NCBI GenBank assembly: GCA_022615295.1
Contig: JAKEHF010000165.1
Coordinates: 1 to 11,962, forward strand
Direction: 5' to 3'
Source of the DNA: Actinomycetota bacterium
Lineage (GTDB): Bacteria > Actinomycetota > Acidimicrobiia > Spongiisociales > ZC4RG35
Length of the DNA stretch: 11,962 bases
How positions within the stretch are numbered: position 1 is the stretch's first letter; each line of letters begins with the position of its first letter. The notes beneath the pieces were generated by a model. The model searched no databases. It was not told the DNA's origin and saw nothing but the letters and a program-made list of their open reading frames with translations. Both the position numbers and the translations under genes were made by a program. Positions 6,867 through 11,962 of this stretch are shown here, piece after piece.

Positions 6867-7880
6867 ATGGGTCGATACGTAATCAGGCGAACCCTGTTCG
6901 CGATCCCCACACTGATCGTGATCAGCCTGATCATCTTCGCCATCCTCGACCTCGCCCCCGGCGACCCGGCGGCAAACCTTCCCCTCACCATCCCCGCCGA
7001 GGTCAGGGAGGCGATCCGGGAGTCGCTCGGTCTCAACGACCCCTTCCTGCTCCAGTGGCTCAAGTGGATGCGTCTCATGTTCATCAACGAGCCGCTCCAT
7101 ACCATCGAGTCGATCTTCAACGTGTGCATCGGTGATTGTGAGGCCAGGGACCGTATCCTCTCGTGGTCGTCTCGGGCCCCTGCCCTCGACATCATCTGGC
7201 AGAGAATGCCGCAGACCCTATGGGTCCTCGGTGGCGCCTTCATCATCGGGGCTCTCATCGCCATCCCCGTCGGAATCGTCTCTGCCTACAGGCAGTACTC
7301 ATGGTTCGACAACCTGGGGACCTTCTTCTCCACTATCGGCTTCTCCGTGCCCACCTTCTTCACCGGGATCCTCGCCATCATCATCTTCAGCGTCGCCCTC
7401 GGATGGTTCCCCTCCTTCTACGACACCACCCTGGTGGTAAACAGCTGGGACACCTTCGTGCTCCAGGTGAAACAGATGATCATGCCGGTGGTGGTGCTCT
7501 CGCTGTTCAACGCCGCCGCGTTGGCCCGGTTCACCCGGGCCTCGATGCTCGACAACCTCAACGAGGACTATGTGAGGACGGCTCGCTCGAAGGGCGTGGG
7601 CGAGACCAAGGTGGTCATGGTGCATGTGTTGCGCAACAGCCTGATCCCGGTGGTCACGCTTCTCGCCCTCCAGATACCCGGGATCTTCGGCGGGGCCATC
7701 ATCACCGAGCAGATCTTCCGCATCAACGGGATCGGCCAGCTCCTCATCGCAGCCATCGGACAGTCCGACGTGCCGATGGTGCAGACTCTGACCTTCATCT
7801 TTGCCGTCCTCATCGTCCTGTTCAACCTGATCGCCGATGTCACATATGGCGTCCTCGATCCCCGTATCCGTTACGACTGA
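6867..7880 (+). CDS. Peptide ABC transporter permease, DppB/OppB type
   Basis: One half of the membrane channel of the peptide importer. The 337-residue product opens with the standard DppB start (MGRYVIRRTLFAIPTLIVIS, TM1 about 9-29, then LAPGDPA) and has about six membrane segments. The large loop after TM1 (about 35-115) faces outward and carries two cysteines (C87, C91, in CIGDC) that could form a disulfide. The cytoplasmic EAA loop that contacts the ATPases lies at about 234-261 (DYVRTARSKGVGETKV, then HVLRNSLIP), followed by GGAIITEQIF and a C-terminal YGVLDPRIRYD, all typical of BPD_transp_1. The ATG at 6867 has GAAAGG 11 bases upstream. It sits between the binding-protein gene and the DppC-type gene and is 18 bases from the latter, so the two permeases are surely co-transcribed. 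Length is normal for the family. Confidence 0.93.
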   Translation: MGRYVIRRTLFAIPTLIVISLIIFAILDLAPGDPAANLPLTIPAEVREAIRESLGLNDPFLLQWLKWMRLMFINEPLHTIESIFNVCIGDCEARDRILSWSSRAPALDIIWQRMPQTLWVLGGAFIIGALIAIPVGIVSAYRQYSWFDNLGTFFSTIGFSVPTFFTGILAIIIFSVALGWFPSFYDTTLVVNSWDTFVLQVKQMIMPVVVLSLFNAAALARFTRASMLDNLNEDYVRTARSKGVGETKVVMVHVLRNSLIPVVTLLALQIPGIFGGAIITEQIFRINGIGQLLIAAIGQSDVPMVQTLTFIFAVLIVLFNLIADVTYGVLDPRIRYD

Positions 7881-7898
7881 GATAGTCTGGAGAGACTG

Positions 7899-8840
7899 AT
7901 GGCGACCACCCAGGAACGCGTCGAGAGCCAGGTCCTCGCCCCCGCCGGGGAGAGAACCGAGAAGTACCGATCCCTGCGCTCCGACGTCTGGCGTCAGTTC
8001 AAACGTCACAAGGGTGCGGTGGCCGGTCTGATCCTGATGGCGCTCATCGTCCTCGCCGTGGTAGTGGGCCCGTTGGTCTGGCCCCCCGACCCGTACGCGA
8101 TCGACACGACGGTGGCCAACCAGGGCCCCAGTGCCGATCACCCCTTCGGCACCGACAACCTGGGGCGGGACCTGCTGGCCCGCAGCTTGATCGGTGGGCG
8201 CATCTCGTTGTCGGTCGGCTTTGCCGCGATGCTCGTCGGTCTGATCCTGGGCACCGCGGTCGGTGTCATCGCCGGATTCTTCAGACGACTCGACGGACCC
8301 CTTATGCGGGTCACCGACCTCTTCCTCGCCCTCCCCATCCTCCCACTGCTCCTGGTGGTGGTGATGCTGTTCCGGGAGCCGCTGAAGCAGAGCTTCGGGG
8401 AGGAGCTCGGCATCTTCTTGCTGGTCGTGGTCATCATCGGGGCCACCAGCTGGATGACGACGGCCCGCGTGGTGCGTGGCGACGTCCTCTCCATAAAGGA
8501 GAAGGAGTTCGTCCTCGCCGCCCAGAGCATCGGCACCCGGAAGCGGAACGTGATCATGCGTCACATCATCCCCAACACGATGAGCCCGGTCATGGTCTCG
8601 GCGGCGCTGGGGGTGGCCGGGGCCATCATCACCGAGTCCGCTCTCTCCTTCCTGGGTCTCGGTTTCCCGGCGAGCTTCCCGACGTGGGGTCGTCTCGTCT
8701 TCGACGGACGCAACTATCTCCATCTCAACCCGGCATGGATCCTGGCACCGGGTGCGCTGATCTCGTTGACGGTGATGAGCGTGAACTTCATCGGTGACGG
8801 GATCAGGGACGCCCTGGATCCCAAGCTGCGCAGCCGTTAA
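7899..8840 (+). CDS. Peptide ABC transporter permease, DppC/OppC type
   Basis: Second half of the importer channel, pairing with the DppB-type protein. The 313-residue product has a hydrophilic N-terminal stretch and the OppC_N pattern (WRQFKRHKGAVAGLI, 31-45) leading into TM1. The DppC hallmark HPFGTDNLGRDLLAR (81-95) sits in the first outward loop. About five more membrane segments follow. The EAA loop for ATPase contact is at about 203-226 (EFVLAAQSIGTRKRNVIM then RHIIPN), and the chain ends GIRDALDPKLR, as usual for the family. The ATG at 7899 has GGAGAGA (7889-7895) as ribosome site; spacing from the core is short but workable. A TAGTCT (7883-7888) lies nearby and could be chance. This is the last gene of the importer set; the next gene converges from the other strand only 12 bases away. 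Confidence 0.93.
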   Translation: MATTQERVESQVLAPAGERTEKYRSLRSDVWRQFKRHKGAVAGLILMALIVLAVVVGPLVWPPDPYAIDTTVANQGPSADHPFGTDNLGRDLLARSLIGGRISLSVGFAAMLVGLILGTAVGVIAGFFRRLDGPLMRVTDLFLALPILPLLLVVVMLFREPLKQSFGEELGIFLLVVVIIGATSWMTTARVVRGDVLSIKEKEFVLAAQSIGTRKRNVIMRHIIPNTMSPVMVSAALGVAGAIITESALSFLGLGFPASFPTWGRLVFDGRNYLHLNPAWILAPGALISLTVMSVNFIGDGIRDALDPKLRSR

Positions 8841-8852
8841 CGGGCGGCTCCA

Positions 8853-9983
8853 CTAGCAGACGGCGGCGATCCGCTCGATCGTCGCGGTGAGCACCTCAGG
8901 GCTGGTGGCGAAGTTGAGTCTCACGTGGCCTGCCCCGTCCCCGCGGAACTGGCCGCCGTCGGTGACCGCCACCCTGGCGTTCTCGAGACATTGGGCCGCA
9001 GGGTCGCCCCAACCCAAGGCCCGAAAGTCGAGCCAGGCCAGATAGGTGGCCTCGGGCGGGATGTATCCGACCCCCCGCAGACGCTCGGAGATCAGGTCGC
9101 CAAGGAGTTCCCGATTGCGCCGCAGCGCACCCATCACCTCATCCAGCCAGCCGACGCCGCCGCCATATGCGGCGGCCCCCGCAATGAGACCCAGGGTGCT
9201 CACCCCCACCTTCTCCGGTGTGAAGTAGGGAGCCCAGACCTCCACGTCGGCGTCGTTGCTCAGGACCACCTGGGCCGCCTTGAGGCCCGGGATGTTCCAA
9301 GCCTTGGACGCTGCGGTCACAGTGACCACCCGCTGTGGGTCGATGGCAGCCGCAACGGTATGGCGACCTTCGAAGGTGAGGGCGGCATGGACCTCGTCGA
9401 CGATCACCCGGGCGTCGTGTCCCGCTGCCACCGTGATCGCATCCTCGATCTCGGTGCGCGTGAGACTCCGTCCCACCGGATTCCACGGATTGCAGACCAC
9501 GATCGACCCGGCGCCCGTCGCCCGAAACGCCTCGTCGATCCTCGACGGGTCGAGCACGTAACGACCGGCCGAGTCACGCGGCGATGGGACCTCGACGATG
9601 TCCCGCCCGGCCCTCTCCACCATCGAGAAGAAAGGGAAGTACACCGGGGTGTGGAGGAGGACCGGGGACCCGGGTCTGGTGAGGTGGACAATGGCGCGGC
9701 GGATGCCCTCGATCACGTCCGGAGCATGGAACACCCGAGCCGGCTCGACGTCCCATTCGAACCACGACTTCCAGAAGCCGGCAGCGGCCTCCGCCACCGC
9801 CCGCTCCGCTCCCGGGTAGGGATAGCCGGTGTCCGCCCTGTCGATCGCATCGTGGAGGGCCTCCTTGATCGAGGGGGCCAACCCGTAATCCATCTCGGCC
9901 ACCCATGCGGCCAGCACGTCACCGGGGTAGTAGTTCCACTTGAGCCCGGCGGGACGTGGTGGTGTCGTTGGGTCCTGACGCAT
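8853..9983 (-). CDS. PLP-dependent aminotransferase class I/II, MalY/PatB cystathionine beta-lyase-like
   Basis: Cytoplasmic pyridoxal-phosphate enzyme (376 residues). The N-terminus LKWNYYPGDVLAAWVAEMDY (14-33) follows the KW...WVADMDF pattern of the MalY/PatB C-S lyase branch, which splits cystathionine or cysteine conjugates; some members act as transaminases. PLP-site landmarks are NPWNPVGR (165-172), VDEVHAAL (195-202) with D196, SKAWNIPG with the Schiff-base lysine K227, and R355 in VRLNFATSP for the substrate carboxylate. The usual D in WVADMDF is E30 here (WVAEMDY). The frame is open upstream to 10157, but those 58 residues overlap znuB and are low-complexity Arg/Gly, so the ATG at 9983 is chosen. 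It begins 14 bases after the znuB stop, with a -10-like TACGCT in the gap. Fold and family are sure; lyase versus transaminase activity is not. Confidence 0.88.
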   Translation of the reverse strand: MRQDPTTPPRPAGLKWNYYPGDVLAAWVAEMDYGLAPSIKEALHDAIDRADTGYPYPGAERAVAEAAAGFWKSWFEWDVEPARVFHAPDVIEGIRRAIVHLTRPGSPVLLHTPVYFPFFSMVERAGRDIVEVPSPRDSAGRYVLDPSRIDEAFRATGAGSIVVCNPWNPVGRSLTRTEIEDAITVAAGHDARVIVDEVHAALTFEGRHTVAAAIDPQRVVTVTAASKAWNIPGLKAAQVVLSNDADVEVWAPYFTPEKVGVSTLGLIAGAAAYGGGVGWLDEVMGALRRNRELLGDLISERLRGVGYIPPEATYLAWLDFRALGWGDPAAQCLENARVAVTDGGQFRGDGAGHVRLNFATSPEVLTATIERIAAVC

Positions 9984-9989
9984 GGGACC

Positions 9990-9995
9990 AGCGTA
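9990..9995 (-). promoter_or_regulatory. Candidate -10 box (TACGCT) for a leaderless aminotransferase transcript
   Basis: On the minus strand TACGCT ends 6 bases before the ATG at 9983 and fits TANNNT. It lies wholly inside the 14-base gap after the znuB stop codon. No Shine-Dalgarno sequence is seen before this ATG. The gene could therefore be transcribed both from the zinc operon and from its own promoter. Confidence 0.4.
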
Positions 9996-9997
9996 GG

Positions 9998-10831
9998 TCA
10001 GGCAGCCGCCACCTGGCGTCGCTCCAGCACCGTCTTCACAGTCAGAACCACGAAGAAGCCGACGACGGGGATCACCGCCATCGTCGCCGACCCGGCCGTG
10101 CCTGCGTGGTAGCTGACGATGAGACCCGACACGACAGAGAAGACCCCGATGAGGCACGCCAGCCCCATGATCATCGGGACCCGACGTGCGATCAGCGCCG
10201 CCGTCGCCGCCGGGCCCACCAGCAGACCGAAGACCAGCAGGGTTCCCACGGTCTGGAACGAGCCGACGATGGACAACGTGATCAAGGTCAGCATTGCCAC
10301 GTTGGCCACCCGAGGACGAAGACCGAGGAGCTTGGCCTTGGCCTCGTTGAAGGAGAGGACGAGGAACGCCCTGTAGAGGATGACCGTGGCGAGGATCGTG
10401 ATGACGACGATCGCCGTCATCACCAGGATGTCGGACGTCGTGACCCCCAGGACGTCACCGAAGAGGATGTTGGCGAGGCTCCCCGCATATGACGACAGCC
10501 TCGAGATCATGATCACCCCCAGGCCGAGCATCCCCACGAACAGCAGACCGATCCCGGTGTCCTCGGCGAAGGCGGTCTGACGGTGGACCATGTTTATCCC
10601 AAGGATCATCACCACTGCGGCGATGACGGCGCCGACGAGGAGGTTGAAGTCGAAGAGGACGGCCAGGGCGATTCCCGGGATCACACCGTGGACCAGGGCG
10701 TCGCCGAGGAAGGTCATTCCACGGATCACCACCCAGGTCCCGACGATGGCCAGTGTCAGGGCGGCGAGGATGCCGCCGACCAGGGCCCTCTGCTGGAACC
10801 CGAGCTCGAACGGCGCCAGGAGCCACTCCAT
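9998..10831 (-). CDS. znuB: Zinc/manganese ABC transporter permease, ZnuB-like (ABC-3 family)
   Basis: Integral membrane channel for uptake of a divalent metal, most likely zinc. The 277-residue product has about eight hydrophobic segments and ABC-3 family landmarks: RALVGGILAALTLAIVGTWV near the start, MTFLGDALVHGVIPGIALA (39-57) as the conserved loop, ILFGDVLGVT in the middle, and GTLLVFGLLVGPAATAAL in the second half. The ATG at 10831 starts 12 bases after the znuA stop, so the two are co-transcribed. The ribosome site is poor (GCGGGG very close to the start), which suggests coupling to znuA translation. Zinc systems often run A-C-B or C-B; here no ATPase gene lies between znuA and znuB or right after znuB, so the motor must be encoded elsewhere. 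Manganese specificity is not excluded by the permease alone; the Zur-like box upstream favours zinc. Confidence 0.9.
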   Translation of the reverse strand: MEWLLAPFELGFQQRALVGGILAALTLAIVGTWVVIRGMTFLGDALVHGVIPGIALAVLFDFNLLVGAVIAAVVMILGINMVHRQTAFAEDTGIGLLFVGMLGLGVIMISRLSSYAGSLANILFGDVLGVTTSDILVMTAIVVITILATVILYRAFLVLSFNEAKAKLLGLRPRVANVAMLTLITLSIVGSFQTVGTLLVFGLLVGPAATAALIARRVPMIMGLACLIGVFSVVSGLIVSYHAGTAGSATMAVIPVVGFFVVLTVKTVLERRQVAAA

Positions 10832-10843
10832 CCCCGCTGCAAG

Positions 10844-11785
10844 CTAATCGGTAAGCGCCTCTGCGATTCTCCTCGCATCGACGAGGAGCATGCCGGCCAC
10901 GGTGGCGGCGTCCCCTTCACCGAGGGACTCGGTGTAGAGCTCGACCACCACGACGTCCTGGCCCAACTCGGCGGCGATCGCCCTGGCGAGATCGTCGGGT
11001 GAGGAGGTGTCGGCGAAGATCGCTCGGATCCCCTCGTGCTCGAGGACCTCGACCAGATCGGCCAGCTCATCCGAGCTCGGCTGACCGAGGGTCGACCCGC
11101 CCGGGATGACGGTGCCGAGGATCTCGAAGTCATAGCGGAGCGCGAAGTACCCCATCGCTTCGTGGTTGGTCACCAGTCTGCGATCTTCGACGTCGGCGAG
11201 ATGGGCCCCGATCTCGTCGTGGGTCTCCATCATCAGGTCGGCATACGCCTCCGCCGGGCCCGCCCAGTCGACATCAGGCTCGAGATCGGTGAGCTCGGCG
11301 GCGATGAGTGTCGCCGCCTCGGCGACCCGTATCGGGTCGAGCCAGAAGTGGGGGTCGAGGGTCTGGTCCTCACCGTCCTCGGCGGCCTCCCCCGCGGCTC
11401 CCTCCTCTCCCTCGTGGTGTTCATGGGCCTCCTCGAAGGGGACCGGGTCGAGATGGGGCGCCACCTCGAGTATGCGCGCCCCGTCGGCGGCGAGGGCGGC
11501 GAGGGCCTCGGCCATCCCGGCCTCGAAACCAAGCCCGTTGGCCACCACCAGGTCGGCGTTGCCCAGCGTGGCGATCTGTGCGGAGGAGGGCTGGAACTCA
11601 TGGGGGTCGGCGCCGGCGGGCATGATCACCTCCACGGTGGCCTCATCACCAACGACCTGGGAGACGATGTCGCCGAGAATGGTCGTAGTGGCGACCACAT
11701 GGAAGCCCTCTTCCACACCGGGATCGACGGCACAGGCGCCGAGGCTCGTCAAACCGAGAACGACGAGGACCCACATCTTGGTCAT
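10844..11785 (-). CDS. znuA: Zinc ABC transporter substrate-binding lipoprotein, ZnuA-like (cluster A-I)
   Basis: Surface lipoprotein that binds zinc and hands it to the ZnuB-like permease. The 313-residue product has a lipoprotein signal with lipobox SLGAC, lipid cysteine C18. Expected metal ligands are H62 (ADPHEFQPS), H146 (DPHFWLDP) and H208 (TNHEAMGYFA), with E286 (LYTESLG) at the place of the usual Asp/Glu fourth ligand. A short His/Glu/Gly-rich acidic loop (about 118-141, with H121, H123, H124) precedes DPHFWLDP; such loops mark zinc rather than manganese binders, although this one is short and more acidic than in Escherichia coli ZnuA. The ATG at 11785 has AAGGTGAG (11791-11798) 5 bases upstream. 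A Zur-like box (11810-11824) overlaps the promoter region, predicting repression when zinc is plentiful. A Fur-family gene diverges from the same region. Confidence 0.92.
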   Translation of the reverse strand: MTKMWVLVVLGLTSLGACAVDPGVEEGFHVVATTTILGDIVSQVVGDEATVEVIMPAGADPHEFQPSSAQIATLGNADLVVANGLGFEAGMAEALAALAADGARILEVAPHLDPVPFEEAHEHHEGEEGAAGEAAEDGEDQTLDPHFWLDPIRVAEAATLIAAELTDLEPDVDWAGPAEAYADLMMETHDEIGAHLADVEDRRLVTNHEAMGYFALRYDFEILGTVIPGGSTLGQPSSDELADLVEVLEHEGIRAIFADTSSPDDLARAIAAELGQDVVVVELYTESLGEGDAATVAGMLLVDARRIAEALTD

Positions 11786-11790
11786 GCACT

Positions 11791-11798
11791 CTCACCTT
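11791..11798 (-). promoter_or_regulatory. Ribosome binding site (AAGGTGAG) of znuA
   Basis: On the minus strand AAGGTGAG lies 5 bases before the ATG at 11785 and confirms this start. Together with the Zur-like box 12 bases further upstream it implies a very short 5' leader. Confidence 0.7.
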
Positions 11799-11804
11799 TC
11801 AGTG

Positions 11805-11810
11805 TATAAT
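11805..11810 (+). promoter_or_regulatory. Consensus -10 TATAAT, possible promoter toward the Fur-family gene
   Basis: An exact TATAAT reads on the + strand and abuts the Zur-like box, sharing its first base. The overlapping minus-strand sequence TATACA (11808-11803), with TTGATT (11829-11824) as a weak -35 at 15-base spacing, could serve znuA. A good -35 at normal spacing for the + strand was not found. The region is AT-rich against the GC-rich background, as expected of a divergent control region. Confidence 0.35.
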
Positions 11811-11824
11811 GAGAATCGTTATCA
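11810..11824. promoter_or_regulatory. Zur/Fur-type operator between znuA and a Fur-family gene
   Basis: The 15-mer TGAGAATCGTTATCA is an imperfect 7-1-7 palindrome (5 of 7 positions symmetric). It differs at two positions from the general actinobacterial Zur-type site TGATAATGATTATCA. It lies 24 bases upstream of the znuA ATG and overlaps candidate promoter elements, so a zinc-loaded Zur bound here would block znuA transcription and perhaps that of the divergent regulator. Binding is inferred from sequence and context. Confidence 0.75.
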
Positions 11825-11841
11825 ATCAACTCCCACTAACC

Positions 11842-11847
11842 TAGCCT
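11842..11847 (+). promoter_or_regulatory. Candidate -10 box (TAGCCT) for the Fur-family gene
   Basis: TAGCCT ends 12 bases before the ATG at 11860, which would give a leader of only a few bases. TAACCT at 11837-11842 is an overlapping alternative. No ribosome site precedes the ATG, consistent with a leaderless or near-leaderless message. Confidence 0.3.
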
Positions 11848-11859
11848 CGGTTCCCCGCG

Positions 11860-11962
11860 ATGCCAACTTCGACCTTCCACAACCAGATCGCCGACCGTCT
11901 CGCCGCGAGAGAGGTCCGTTACACCAGGGGCAGGAGGATGTTGATCACCGCGCTGAGCAAGG
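11860..11962 (+). CDS. Fur-family transcriptional regulator, probably Zur (partial, 3' end beyond window)
   Basis: Only the first 34 codons are present, from an ATG at 11860 to the window edge. The peptide includes ADRLAAREVRYTRGRRMLIT (11-30), which matches the start of the Fur-family winged-helix domain (the RL...G.RYT..RR..L...L pattern). Metal-binding residues lie beyond the window and cannot be checked. Divergent placement from znuA across a Zur-like box makes Zur (zinc-responsive repressor) more likely than Fur, PerR or Mur. If so, it would shut down the znuA-znuB genes when zinc is sufficient and might regulate itself through the shared region. No Shine-Dalgarno sequence is seen. Confidence 0.75.
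   Translation, partial: MPTSTFHNQIADRLAAREVRYTRGRRMLITALSK

Noticed and set aside
7299..8723. Long minus-strand open frame (474 codons) opposite the two permease genes
   Set aside because: It is antisense to two clearly conserved permeases, is rich in His, Asp, Glu and Gly with no domain pattern, and has the look of a GC-rich shadow frame.
8834..8849. Palindrome CCGTTAACGG and a 5-bp AGCCG/CGGCT stem at the convergent gene ends, considered as a bidirectional terminator
   Set aside because: The stems are short, overlap the DppC stop codon and have no U-tract on either strand, so a terminator call is not supported.
8925..10112. Long plus-strand open frame (395 codons) opposite the aminotransferase gene
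   Set aside because: The minus strand shows all PLP-enzyme motifs; the plus-strand translation is Arg/Gly/Pro/His-rich with no recognisable fold and no ribosome site.
9984..10157. 58-residue N-terminal extension of the aminotransferase
   Set aside because: It overlaps the end of znuB, is Arg/Gly-rich, and precedes the conserved N-terminus of the family; the ATG at 9983 fits better.
11036..11809. Plus-strand open frame opposite znuA
   Set aside because: It overlaps znuA and the Zur-box region, and its translation has no recognisable domain.
1..11962. CRISPR arrays, tRNA genes, insertion sequences or attachment-site repeats
   Set aside because: No regularly spaced direct repeats, cloverleaf pattern, transposase frame or flanking repeats were seen on either strand.

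Overview
The window reads as a high-GC, Gram-positive-type actinobacterial chromosome fragment. The signs are lipobox-bearing ABC-transporter lipoproteins, TANNNT-type -10 boxes placed directly before start codons, and a Zur-type box between a zinc transporter and a Fur-family gene. The exact lineage cannot be fixed by eye; an uncultured Acidimicrobiia-like organism is a reasonable guess, no more. Nearly all of the sequence is coding. No rRNA, tRNA, CRISPR array, transposase or phage gene was seen. The only non-coding stretches are short, the longest being about 130 bases at 4842-4972.

Region 1 (1-1566, + strand) is the 3' part of an envelope-polysaccharide gene. It encodes a multi-pass Wzx/PST-type flippase segment joined in one frame to a complete WcaJ-like initiating phosphoglycosyl transferase domain. 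The 5' end is cut by the window edge and its frame is interrupted near base 40.

Region 2 (1605-8840, + strand) is a peptide-use cluster. It runs from an M20D/PM20D2-like amidohydrolase through two OppD/OppF-type ATPases that overlap by ATGA, a family 5 solute-binding lipoprotein and a strong 14-bp hairpin to the DppB- and DppC-type permeases. Together these supply every part of a dipeptide/oligopeptide importer: the lipoprotein captures ligand outside, the two permeases form the channel, the two ATPases drive it, and the M20 enzyme can split an amide or dipeptide bond inside the cell.

Region 3 (8853-11785, - strand) converges on region 2. Read in transcription order it holds a ZnuA-like metal-binding lipoprotein, a ZnuB-like permease and a MalY/PatB-like PLP enzyme. 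No ZnuC ATPase lies between or next to the zinc genes. A 15-bp Zur-like box sits upstream of znuA, and the first 34 codons of a divergent Fur/Zur-family regulator run off the right edge (11860-11962).

The gene set is mostly conventional. The points most worth a second look are the flippase-transferase fusion, the candidate regulatory structures flanking the solute-binding-protein gene, the compact zinc control region with no visible ATPase gene, and a repeated TANNNT-plus-start-codon arrangement that suggests leaderless transcripts. I did not find convincing evidence of a wholly new system.
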